Source: Aquirufa beregesia
Lineage (GTDB): Bacteria > Bacteroidota > Bacteroidia > Cytophagales > Spirosomataceae
DNA: 64,000 nt
Assembly (NCBI RefSeq): GCF_011090385.1
Contig: NZ_SEWW01000002.1
Span: 237,825-301,824, forward strand
Direction: 5' to 3'
Program-made: the position numbers and the translations under genes
Notes under the pieces: model-generated
What the model was told of the DNA's origin: nothing
The model's input: the letters and a program-made list of their open reading frames with translations, nothing else
The model's database searches: none
Part shown: in pieces, positions 1 through 7,450 of the stretch
Numbering within the stretch: the first letter of the stretch is position 1
Layout: every line of letters starts with the position of its first letter

Positions 1-1
1 C

Positions 2-250
2 GAAATTTACTCCCAGGGTAGAACACTTATTTTGGATAACTTCAGAAAATTAAGTGCCTATGGTTTTAAAGGATTTAGTTCCATGGGTGGTACTTTAGAC
101 AAAGGACATAAAGAACAATTCAAATTATTGATTGAGAGGGTAAAGCAGGGCAAAGGCCCCCTCATTCCGTTCGACGAAATTTATAACACCACCAAAGCTT
201 CATTGGCAGCCTTACAGAGTTTGAGAGAAGGGACTTGGATCTCCATTTAA
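2..250 (+). CDS. Gfo/Idh/MocA-type oxidoreductase, C-terminal fragment (cut by window start)
   Basis: The frame is open from base 2 to a TAA at 248-250, so only the last 82 or so residues are present and the start lies outside the window. The tail contains the pattern LDNFRKL followed by a short Gly-rich turn and a Lys/His-rich helix, then a segment close to PFDEIYNTT near the end. This looks like the C-terminus of the NAD(P)-dependent Gfo/Idh/MocA oxidoreductases found in surface-polysaccharide clusters, often fused behind a zinc-type dehydrogenase domain. It is followed one base later by a UDP-GlcNAc 2-epimerase gene, which fits a polysaccharide operon. The family call rests on a short tail plus context. 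Confidence 0.6.
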   Translation, partial: EIYSQGRTLILDNFRKLSAYGFKGFSSMGGTLDKGHKEQFKLLIERVKQGKGPLIPFDEIYNTTKASLAALQSLREGTWISI

Positions 251-251
251 T

Positions 252-1340
252 ATGAAAATAGATTTAATAGCTGGGGCAAGGCCCAATTTCATTAAGATTG
301 CGTCGATTATCAATGCCATCAAACAGGCGCAAGTCGATCAAAAGAATATTCAATTTCGATTGATTCATACCGGTCAGCATTTTGATCGGAATATGAGTGA
401 TTCATTTTTTGAGCAATTAAATTTGCCCGAACCAGATATTAATTTAGGAGCAGGTGGTGGAACTCAAGCAGAGCAAACCGCCAAAATTATGATGGGCTAC
501 GAAAAGCTTTTGCTGGAGGAAACCACGGATTTATGTTTGGTGGTAGGGGATGTGACTTCTTCCATGGCCTGTACTATAGTGGCCAAAAAACTTCAAATAA
601 AGGTAGCTCATGTAGAAGCGGGAATTAGGTCCCATGATATGAGTATGCCCGAAGAGGTCAATCGTTTATTGACGGATAGTATCAGCGACTATTTTTTTAC
701 CACTTCTGAGGTAGCGAATGAAAACCTTCGCAATTCTGGGATTTCCGATGATCGGATCTTTTTTGTAGGTAATACGATGATTGACACTTTGCTATTGAAC
801 CAAGCTAGGTTTATAAAACCAGAAGTTTGGGATCAGTGCCAGTTAGAGAAAGGACAATACATGGTGATGACGTTACATCGCCCTGCTAATGTGGATGAAG
901 AAGGTAAATTAAAAGAACTCATTCATGAAATAGTGCTTCATTCGCATCATTATCCTTTGATTTTTCCGGTTCATCCGCGGACTAAACAGATATTGAATAA
1001 GCTGGAAGTAAACTATGATACATTAATTCAGATAGATCCATTATCCTATTTAGAGTTTAATTTTTTAGTCAAACATGCCAAAGCGGTCATAACGGATTCT
1101 GGTGGTATCACCGAGGAGACGACCATGATGGGCATTCCTTGTATGACATTGAGGAATAATACAGAAAGACCAGAAACGATTAGCCTAGGAACGAATGAGC
1201 TGCTAGGTGTAAATCCAAAGGCGATTGCTCCTGCCTTAGAAAAGCTATTTAAGGGAGATTGGAAAAAGGGAGGAATACCTCCTCTATGGGATGGAAAAAC
1301 AGGAGAGAGAATCATAGATATTTTAATCCATTTGAAGTAG
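252..1340 (+). CDS. wecB: UDP-N-acetylglucosamine 2-epimerase (non-hydrolysing)
   Basis: The 362-residue protein has the usual length of the non-hydrolysing epimerase, which interconverts UDP-GlcNAc and UDP-ManNAc in the cytoplasm for surface polysaccharide synthesis. Visible family motifs are GARPNFIKIA at about residues 7-16, HTGQHFD near 40, GDVTSSMA near 97, HVEAGIRS near 119 followed by EEVNR, the HRPANVD segment near 209 carrying the expected histidine, and DSGGITEE near 282 for UDP binding. It starts directly after the stop of the upstream oxidoreductase and ends 4 bases before the heparinase-like gene, so all are probably one transcript. Product ManNAc or an acid derived from it would be a building block of the repeat unit. 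Confidence 0.93.
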   Translation: MKIDLIAGARPNFIKIASIINAIKQAQVDQKNIQFRLIHTGQHFDRNMSDSFFEQLNLPEPDINLGAGGGTQAEQTAKIMMGYEKLLLEETTDLCLVVGDVTSSMACTIVAKKLQIKVAHVEAGIRSHDMSMPEEVNRLLTDSISDYFFTTSEVANENLRNSGISDDRIFFVGNTMIDTLLLNQARFIKPEVWDQCQLEKGQYMVMTLHRPANVDEEGKLKELIHEIVLHSHHYPLIFPVHPRTKQILNKLEVNYDTLIQIDPLSYLEFNFLVKHAKAVITDSGGITEETTMMGIPCMTLRNNTERPETISLGTNELLGVNPKAIAPALEKLFKGDWKKGGIPPLWDGKTGERIIDILIHLK

Positions 1341-1344
1341 GACA

Positions 1345-2985
1345 ATGTGGCGTAAAATCGCGTTAATATTTCATACAATTAAATATTTAAAACCGACCCA
1401 ACTGATAGGTCGGTTTATTCATTTTTTGCCTCGTAGTATTCGAGAAATTTCTGCTTATCCCAATATCCATAATGAAACGTCCTATCAAGGATTTATTGAT
1501 AAAAAATCAAGTACAGAAGATTTAGATCGTTTTATCTTTTTATCGGAGACAAACTGTTTGTCTTCCATTGGCTGGGATCATCCTCAGGTGTCTAAATTAT
1601 GGCGTTATAACCTGCATTATTTTGATTTTATCAATAGTTCTCTTCCGGCAGGTGCAGCTAGGGAGTTACAAGAACTTGATTTGATTCACAGATGGATTGA
1701 TGAAAACCCTTTTGGGAAAGGTACAGCTTGGGAGCCCTATCCAACTTCCTTGAGAATCATCAATTGGATTAAATGGCATTGGCGAACAAAATCGTTGACA
1801 GATAAAGCGATTATCAGTCTTTGGAATCAAGTACGGTATTTAGGAGATAGACCCGAGTATCATCTTTTAGGAAATCACTTATTCATCAATGCCAAGGCAT
1901 TGATATTTTCTGGGGTATTTTTTGAAGGCTCTGAGGCGCAGCAATATTTGAAACAAGGTTTAGGAATTATTAAAGATGAATTGAATGAGCAGTTTTTAGA
2001 AGACGGAGCCCATTTTGAATTAAGCCCCATGTATCATGCTCTGGGAATCGAGGATTTATTAGATCTTTATAAAATTTGTCAATCACACATTCCAACCTTC
2101 CCTAAGGAAGAGGTAGCTCAAAAAATCCAATTAGGTTTAGCTTGGTTAAAGCACATGTCCTATTCCAATGGAGAATTAGCCCATTTTAATGATTGTGCCA
2201 ATGAAATAGCCCCAAGTTTACATCTACTAGATGAACTTGCCTTTGGTTTGGGATTGAGTAGCAGTGAAAATGGTCCCCACTCCAGTTCTGTGCTATTGAA
2301 GGATTCTGGCTTTTTTGTTTCAGAGCAAGATGGCTTCAAATTAATTGCCGACGTAGGAGAAATTGGGCCGAGTTATTTACCTGGACATGCACATGCCGAT
2401 ACTCTTTCTTTTGAATTAGCCCTTCAGGGGGAACGAGTTATTGTGAATTCTGGCACGTCTATGTACGGATTGAGTGCGGAAAGGCTAAGGCAAAGAAGTA
2501 CCAGCGCTCATTCAACCGTAGAAATTAATGGAGAAAATTCCTCGGAAGTTTGGTCTGGCTTTCGAGTGGCAAGAAGAGCTCAACCTTTTGATTTGAGCTG
2601 GAGTCAAGAAGGAGCTGATTTTACCTTGTCTTGTTCACATACGGGATATCAAAGGCTTTCTGCTGATATCATTCATCGAAGAACTTGGACTAAGCAAAAA
2701 CAAAGTTTGACGATTAAAGATCAGGTTTTTGGGGAAATTAAACGTGCGAAATCTAGGTATTTCCTTCATCCCGAAATTACGGTTAAGGAAGAAGGAGAAG
2801 TCCTTTATTTAGATAAACATGGAAAAATTTTGGCCACCTTATTTGCTTCAGATGGTCAAAAAGGAATACCCATCAAGCAGGTAAAATCAACATATCATCC
2901 TACATTTGGAATGTCTATTCCTAGCATTTGTCTTGAAATGGAAATGACAGAGACACAAGTATTAATTTTGAATATAGCCTTTTAA
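1345..2985 (+). CDS. Heparinase II/III-like protein of a polysaccharide cluster
   Basis: The 546-residue protein has an N-terminal all-helical (alpha/alpha toroid) half with the conserved-looking segment HLLGNHLFINAKAL, and a C-terminal beta-rich half starting near residue 340 with the GHAHADTLSFEL signature typical of heparinase II/III polysaccharide lyases. There is no convincing signal peptide, although the first 20 residues are mildly hydrophobic. Genes of this kind recur in capsule and exopolysaccharide clusters beside wecB and a Gfo/Idh oxidoreductase, where they may trim or epimerise uronic-acid polymers; that role is inference. It sits between the epimerase and glycosyltransferase genes with 4-base gaps on both sides. 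Confidence 0.82.
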   Translation: MWRKIALIFHTIKYLKPTQLIGRFIHFLPRSIREISAYPNIHNETSYQGFIDKKSSTEDLDRFIFLSETNCLSSIGWDHPQVSKLWRYNLHYFDFINSSLPAGAARELQELDLIHRWIDENPFGKGTAWEPYPTSLRIINWIKWHWRTKSLTDKAIISLWNQVRYLGDRPEYHLLGNHLFINAKALIFSGVFFEGSEAQQYLKQGLGIIKDELNEQFLEDGAHFELSPMYHALGIEDLLDLYKICQSHIPTFPKEEVAQKIQLGLAWLKHMSYSNGELAHFNDCANEIAPSLHLLDELAFGLGLSSSENGPHSSSVLLKDSGFFVSEQDGFKLIADVGEIGPSYLPGHAHADTLSFELALQGERVIVNSGTSMYGLSAERLRQRSTSAHSTVEINGENSSEVWSGFRVARRAQPFDLSWSQEGADFTLSCSHTGYQRLSADIIHRRTWTKQKQSLTIKDQVFGEIKRAKSRYFLHPEITVKEEGEVLYLDKHGKILATLFASDGQKGIPIKQVKSTYHPTFGMSIPSICLEMEMTETQVLILNIAF

Positions 2986-2989
2986 GCCC

Positions 2990-4171
2990 TTGAAAAGAAT
3001 AATTTATTTAACGTTTTATTTTGAACCGGATCTATGTGCGGGCTCATTCAGGAATAGTCCTTTGGCAAAGGTATTGGCAGAAAAGGTAAAGGGTGATTGT
3101 ATTGTGGAGGTTTATACCACGATGCCCAACCGATATGATACCTACCATGCAGAAGCCAGTGCTTATGAAGAGCGAGGTAATTTAATCATCCATCGAATAG
3201 CTTTACCAGCCCATGAAAGTGGCATGATGGATCAAATAAAATCATTTTATACCTATTTTAGGGAAGTTATCCGCTTGAATAAGGGGAAAAAGGCAGATTT
3301 GGTTTTTGCCTCCTCAAGTAGACTTTTTACGGCATTTTTAGGCTACATCTTATCTGTAAAATATAAAAAACCACTTTATCTGGATATTAGGGACATATTT
3401 GTGGACACGATTAGTGATGTCATCAAATCTCCCTTCATTAAATTTTTCATGTTACCTGTATTAAAGTTGATAGAACATCAAACCTTTTCGAAAGCGGTGC
3501 ATATCAATTTAATTAGTGGAGGTTTTAAGTCTTATTTTCATCCATTTAAAGGCGTTCAATTTTCTGAATTCACCAATGGAATTGACGATGAATTTTTACA
3601 AGTGGTATCAAAACCCCAAAGGCTTCGTCATGAGACTAACACCGTGAAAACCATTGTTTATGCGGGGAATATAGGAGAAGGGCAAGGTTTGCATAAAATT
3701 ATACCGCAAGCAGCTGAGAAATTGGGGATTGGGTATCAATTTATCCTCATTGGAGATGGAGGTGCAAAGGGCAAATTATTGTTGGAATTGGAAAAAAGGC
3801 AAGTGACCAATGTAGAAATAAGAAAGCCCATTCAAAGGAATCTATTAATTGAAGAATACCAAAAGGCTGATTATTTATTCCTTCATTTGAATGATTTAGA
3901 GGCCTTTAAAAAAGTATTACCTAGTAAAATATTTGAGTTGGCCACTTTCCCTAGTCCTATGATTGCAGGAGTTTCTGGATATGCTAAAGAGTTCATAGAG
4001 AGGGAAATAAGTCATTCATTTGTTTTCTCCCCCTGTGATGCTGAAGAAATGGTACAAGGGATTAAAGAATATCCTGTTGGGCAAGAAATTGACCGGAAGG
4101 AATTTTTCAATAAGTTTAAAAGAGATCATATCAATCACGCCATGGCGGATTCCATCATTCAATATTTGTGA
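2990..4171 (+). CDS. Glycosyltransferase family 4 (WbuB-like)
   Basis: The 393-residue protein resembles GT-B fold family 4 transferases that act at the cytoplasmic face of the membrane on lipid-linked sugars. The N-terminus (YLTFYFEPDLCAGSFRN) matches the donor-side start of WbuB-type enzymes, and the C-terminal domain has VYAGNIGEGQGL followed later by PSKIFELATFPSPMIAG, the region that binds the nucleotide sugar in this family. The start is TTG at 2990, five bases after the previous stop; no ATG upstream fits. Its TGA overlaps the GTG start of the next gene. The sugar transferred cannot be told from sequence; UDP-ManNAc-derived sugars made by the neighbouring epimerases are candidates. Confidence 0.85.
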   Translation: MKRIIYLTFYFEPDLCAGSFRNSPLAKVLAEKVKGDCIVEVYTTMPNRYDTYHAEASAYEERGNLIIHRIALPAHESGMMDQIKSFYTYFREVIRLNKGKKADLVFASSSRLFTAFLGYILSVKYKKPLYLDIRDIFVDTISDVIKSPFIKFFMLPVLKLIEHQTFSKAVHINLISGGFKSYFHPFKGVQFSEFTNGIDDEFLQVVSKPQRLRHETNTVKTIVYAGNIGEGQGLHKIIPQAAEKLGIGYQFILIGDGGAKGKLLLELEKRQVTNVEIRKPIQRNLLIEEYQKADYLFLHLNDLEAFKKVLPSKIFELATFPSPMIAGVSGYAKEFIEREISHSFVFSPCDAEEMVQGIKEYPVGQEIDRKEFFNKFKRDHINHAMADSIIQYL

Positions 4172-5055
4172 GAATATTTATTACAGGCGCATTCGGATTT
4201 GTCGGAAAGAATGTCATGGAAAGCTTTAAGCTTACCTATGAGTTCAACATTTTTGACCGGGAGAATTTAGCTATTGAATCTGATGTTGTCCTTCATTTGG
4301 CAGGAAAGGCACATGATCTTAAAAATGTCAGTGACCCCAGTGAATACTATGCTATCAATACGGAATTGACGAAGCAGGTTTTTGATGCATTTTTAAAGTC
4401 AAGAGCATCAACTTTTATCTTCATAAGTTCGGTTAAAGCGTCTGCTGATCAAGTAAAGGGAAAATTAAAAGAAGATGATTTTCCGAATCCAATGACGCAC
4501 TATGGAAAAAGTAAGCTTTTGGCGGAAGAATACATCCAAAGCCAGTCTATTCCTCTAGGGAAGAGAGTTTACATTTTACGACCATGTATGATACATGGGC
4601 CAGGTAATAAGGGTAATTTGAATTTGTTATATGAGGTAGTTCGTCGTGGAATTCCTTGGCCTTTAGGGGCATTTAGTAATCTCCGTTCTTTTTGCAGTAT
4701 AGACAATCTATTATTTGTCATGAAAGAATTAATTAGCAGAACTGATATTCCATCAGGCGTATATCAAGTGGCAGATGATGAGGTACTTTCTACGAATGAA
4801 TTGATACAATTAATGGCTCAATCTGTAGGGAAGAAGGCATCTATTTGGAATGTACCGAAGGGATTTATTATAGGAATTGCCCGTTTGGGAGATTGGGCTC
4901 ATTTGCCTTTAAATACAGAAAGGTTGAGTAAATTAACGGAGAGTTATGTGGTGAGTAACGATAAAATAACCCAGGTGATGGGAAAAAAAATGCCACTGGG
5001 TTCTCGTGAGGGGATCTTAAAAACCCTATCCTCTTTTTTACAATCATCAAAGTAG
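4168..5055 (+). CDS. NAD-dependent sugar epimerase/dehydratase (extended SDR)
   Basis: The 295-residue protein carries the Rossmann motif GAFGFVG at residues 7-13, the SSVKA strand end, and the YGKSK active-site pair near residue 112, followed by ILRPCMIHGPGNKGN, all typical of extended short-chain dehydrogenases such as GalE/WbpV. It likely epimerises or dehydrates a nucleotide sugar for the same polysaccharide. Start is GTG at 4168, overlapping the upstream stop by four bases (GTGA), which implies translational coupling. It is the last gene of the cluster visible here. A lipid-carrier sugar transferase that often follows such a gene is missing; the HipBST operon lies next in opposite orientation. 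Confidence 0.85.
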   Translation: MRIFITGAFGFVGKNVMESFKLTYEFNIFDRENLAIESDVVLHLAGKAHDLKNVSDPSEYYAINTELTKQVFDAFLKSRASTFIFISSVKASADQVKGKLKEDDFPNPMTHYGKSKLLAEEYIQSQSIPLGKRVYILRPCMIHGPGNKGNLNLLYEVVRRGIPWPLGAFSNLRSFCSIDNLLFVMKELISRTDIPSGVYQVADDEVLSTNELIQLMAQSVGKKASIWNVPKGFIIGIARLGDWAHLPLNTERLSKLTESYVVSNDKITQVMGKKMPLGSREGILKTLSSFLQSSK

Positions 5056-5191
5056 CTTAGAATCAATGCCAATTCGACATGGTTAGGAAAAATGTTTGGC
5101 TGGAATATAGTTAATGGGATCGTGTCAGTATCCCCGAAACCAACATTGTTTTTCTCCTTATACACTTTTCTAGATGTGGCCTTAAATATTT

Positions 5192-6148
5192 TTAAGATGG
5201 TGCCAATTGTTTAAACCGATCTATTCTGTCACTAATTATTGCTTTGTATTGTTCTTTAAATTCATCACTTAAAAAGCTTTTATCAATCAGCTCAACCCAT
5301 TTCGGCAATGCTTTAATCATTTTATTGAAAATGTTATGTTGTTGTTTTTCGTCTAAATATTGGGTTTTCATTGCAGCTACAAAATCTTGCTTCTTTATTT
5401 TCGTCTTTTTACCGTTGAGATTCAAAGCTAATTCTTCATTATCTGCAGGATTTACTAAAGTGGTATTTACCAAATCGTAGGCAGGGGAAAGTGTTATCCC
5501 CAAGCCTGCTTGTTCCAACAATGAGAAATTCTTTAAATGCATATCAGCATTACCCGTGATAAACGAAAAGAGGACCAATTCAAAAAAATTGACAACATCT
5601 AACCCTGGTGTACTAGAATATTTCAAAATTGTTTTAGCAATTTGCTCGTAACTACCATGGTATTTGTCTTCGGTCATTCGTTCTGTTAACTGACACAGAT
5701 CTTCCATAGCTAGCTTTCTTTTATCTATTCGATCTATTCGCTTGGTTATATATGCTAAGTTGCCAGATTGTAATCGAATTAGGCTATGAGGAGCTGTTTT
5801 GATTTTAACAATACTGGCTAAGTGCATGGTTAAATCTTCTACTTCGGGAAGTTGTGGATATAAAGAAGTGGGAGGTTTTAATATATAACCTCCCCATAAA
5901 CCGACTATGGTAAATCGCCTTTCTGTGCCTTCTTTTGAATTTCCAGTTATGTGTAAGGACAGTTTTGCTTGCACTCCAGTGATTGCTGTTTGACTTTGAA
6001 TGACCTCTTCTGCTAGACGTTCTACATCGTCCTCCGAATATGCTAATATTGGTGGTGTTGTCTGTCCAAATATCTTTTTAGAACAAACTGCGTGAAAATC
6101 TTGTTCGTTGCTAGTCAAACTTTGGTAACAAAATAGACATTTTCTCAT
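5192..6148 (-). CDS. hipT: HipT-like serine/threonine kinase toxin (HipA C-terminal domain)
   Basis: The 318-residue protein is the HipA kinase body without the HipA N-subdomain-1, which is encoded separately just upstream. It shows a Gly-rich ATP loop TAITGVQAKLS at residues 54-64, the catalytic-loop signature GNADMHLKN with Asp202, His204 and Asn207, and the metal-binding SPAYDLVN with Asp225. A short N-terminal knot with CxxC (Cys4, Cys7) and Cys22 is seen in many Bacteroidota members. In E. coli HipT serines in the Gly-rich loop are autophosphorylated; here threonines occupy that stretch. HipT-type kinases phosphorylate aminoacyl-tRNA synthetases (TrpS in E. coli); the target here is unknown. 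It overlaps the HipS gene by four bases. Confidence 0.87.
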   Translation of the reverse strand: MRKCLFCYQSLTSNEQDFHAVCSKKIFGQTTPPILAYSEDDVERLAEEVIQSQTAITGVQAKLSLHITGNSKEGTERRFTIVGLWGGYILKPPTSLYPQLPEVEDLTMHLASIVKIKTAPHSLIRLQSGNLAYITKRIDRIDKRKLAMEDLCQLTERMTEDKYHGSYEQIAKTILKYSSTPGLDVVNFFELVLFSFITGNADMHLKNFSLLEQAGLGITLSPAYDLVNTTLVNPADNEELALNLNGKKTKIKKQDFVAAMKTQYLDEKQQHNIFNKMIKALPKWVELIDKSFLSDEFKEQYKAIISDRIDRFKQLAPS

Positions 6149-6477
6149 GACTTATTTTCCTCTTTAAATTCTTCTATACTAACCGATCCAATACAATCTT
6201 TACAGCATACTAGGAGTAAGCCCATTCTGTCTCTTGGATTTAACTTCCAGTTTTTTTTAGCAATATCCAGAAGCCAGCCTTCTGGTATTAGGCCATCAAA
6301 AAATGGGAACAAAACATTTGAGGTATATGTGCTTTCACTTAAAGGCAATGTTAAACTTACAGGTCGAGCATTAGGCTTTTTTGCATATGTTGAATCGTAT
6401 GCAAAATGATATCCATTGTCGTCTTGTGTAAGCCAGCCAGCTACCTGATTCTCTATTTTTATGGTTGCTTTTCGCAT
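6145..6477 (-). CDS. hipS: HipS-like antitoxin (HipA N-subdomain-1)
   Basis: This 110-residue protein corresponds to the N-terminal subdomain of HipA as a free-standing protein. Typical features are the SLTLPLS segment at about residues 41-47 and FFDGLIPEGWLLDIA at residues 59-73. In the E. coli O127 HipBST system the HipS protein, not HipB, neutralises the kinase, with a tryptophan reaching into its active site; Trp68 here is a candidate for that role by position, which is inference. The gene lies one base after hipB and overlaps hipT by four bases, so the three are translated as one unit. The stretch LLLVCCKDCIGSV near the end is Cys-rich. Confidence 0.87.
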   Translation of the reverse strand: MRKATIKIENQVAGWLTQDDNGYHFAYDSTYAKKPNARPVSLTLPLSESTYTSNVLFPFFDGLIPEGWLLDIAKKNWKLNPRDRMGLLLVCCKDCIGSVSIEEFKEENKS

Positions 6478-6478
6478 T

Positions 6479-6691
6479 CTATTTAGTATTTTGTTTTAAA
6501 GTCCTAGGTACTGGACCTACCTCATAGCCAAAGAGTTGTAACACTTGGTTGACCTTGTCTAATCGTAAACTTTGTTTTCCTTGTTCTAACTCACGTACAA
6601 AGCGAAGTCCTACACCTGCCTTTTCTGCTAACTCTGGTTGGGTCAAGTTTGCCGATTTTCTCTTTTCTTTTACAAAACGTATTAAGTTCAT
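6479..6691 (-). CDS. hipB: HipB-like HTH repressor
   Basis: The 70-residue protein is a single Xre/Cro-type helix-turn-helix domain (TQPELAEKAGVGLRFVRELEQGK at residues 17-39 is the recognition unit) with a short basic tail. It would bind DNA as a dimer and repress its own operon. Four 18-bp palindromes lie immediately upstream, the closest ending five bases before the start codon, which fits autoregulation as in E. coli hipBA. First gene of the leftward hipB-hipS-hipT operon. Confidence 0.88.
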   Translation of the reverse strand: MNLIRFVKEKRKSANLTQPELAEKAGVGLRFVRELEQGKQSLRLDKVNQVLQLFGYEVGPVPRTLKQNTK

Positions 6692-6695
6692 TTTT

Positions 6696-6713
6696 TATAC
6701 CCTTTATGGTGTA
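6696..6713. promoter_or_regulatory. HipB operator-like palindrome O1
   Basis: 18-bp imperfect palindrome TATACCCTTTATGGTGTA, placed five bases upstream of the hipB start codon. The half-site TATACC/GGTRTA recurs three more times upstream. E. coli HipB binds TATCC-N8-GGATA, also 18 bp long, so the design is the same with a changed half-site. Binding would block the ribosome site or the early transcript. Confidence 0.7.
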
Positions 6714-6735
6714 AATGTAATCATATTTTATTTAT

Positions 6736-6753
6736 TATACCCTTTAGGGTGCA
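6736..6753. promoter_or_regulatory. HipB operator-like palindrome O2
   Basis: 18-bp palindrome TATACCCTTTAGGGTGCA, starting 40 bp from O1, close to four helical turns, so dimers bound at O1 and O2 would lie on the same face of the DNA. Confidence 0.72.
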
Positions 6754-6774
6754 TTCTATGTTTTATATTAATAA

Positions 6775-6792
6775 TATACCCTAAAGGGTGTA
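6775..6792. promoter_or_regulatory. HipB operator-like palindrome O3
   Basis: 18-bp palindrome TATACCCTAAAGGGTGTA, starting 39 bp from O2. It differs from O2 mainly in the central two base pairs and keeps the outer half-sites. Confidence 0.72.
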
Positions 6793-6821
6793 ATTGTAAT
6801 TGTAATTTTAAATGTAATTAT

Positions 6822-6839
6822 TATACCTGATAAGGTATA
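6822..6839. promoter_or_regulatory. HipB operator-like palindrome O4
   Basis: 18-bp near-perfect palindrome TATACCTGATAAGGTATA, starting 47 bp from O3. The outer six bases of each arm match the family exactly; only the centre differs. Between O3 and O4 lies an AT-rich stretch with the short direct repeat TAATTG. Confidence 0.7.
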
Positions 6840-7025
6840 ATAAATCAAGACAATAGTGTATTAATTATTTCTAAAAGATATAGAATACGTGTAAGAGAAG
6901 CCAGTTTGAAATTCAGTGACAAGAAAAATAGAAGTTATTGTATGAAACTGCATAAAATTACTAATTGTGTCGGGGAGGAAATAAATAAAGAGAATGGCTA
7001 CACTTCAAAAATCAATTTATAATAA

Positions 7026-7289
7026 ACAATATTCCAGAAGACTGTTGCAGAGGATGGTTATGGTTATTTGCGTTCAGCAATTAAGTTTTTTGTTGAGCAC
7101 GAATTATTTTAGGGTACCGTTAAGTGGTATTAAAAGAATGTTGTATTAAGGAGTTTTATAAAAGCTGACGGTTCGTTTCTTGATACTCACACGGATAAAT
7201 TAAAAGTAGTTTTTGAAAGGTGCTGCTCATTTATCAGAGGTCATAATAATCAAACTAAAATTCATAATGCACCAAACTTGAAGGCTTAA
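7026..7289 (+). pseudogene. Possible decayed reading frame, family unknown
   Basis: The region 6840-7450 holds no intact gene. One forward frame from 7026 to the TAA at 7287-7289 reads as protein-like sequence (for example GYGYLRSAIKFFVEHELF, then ADGSFLDTHTDKLKVVFE) but is interrupted by two internal stops, a TAG and a TAA about seven codons apart. No ATG lies at the beginning. I could not assign a family. It may be the remnant of a gene that came in with, or was damaged by, the neighbouring HipBST operon; chance is a serious alternative. Confidence 0.25.
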
Positions 7290-7450
7290 AATTGGACTTC
7301 TTAGAATTCAAAAATAGTACAAATCTATTTTAATCATAAATGGTGATTTTACTTCATTACTAGATATAAATTTGGAGCGAAATTTCGTGTGCATTCAACA
7401 TTAACCACTTGATTACCATCACAAATATGCTGATATATTAGTGAGGTCTA

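Noticed and set aside
5092-5214. A 40-codon forward frame beginning MFGWNIVNG between the epimerase and hipT
   Set aside because: It overlaps the end of hipT, has no recognisable domain and is short enough to occur by chance.
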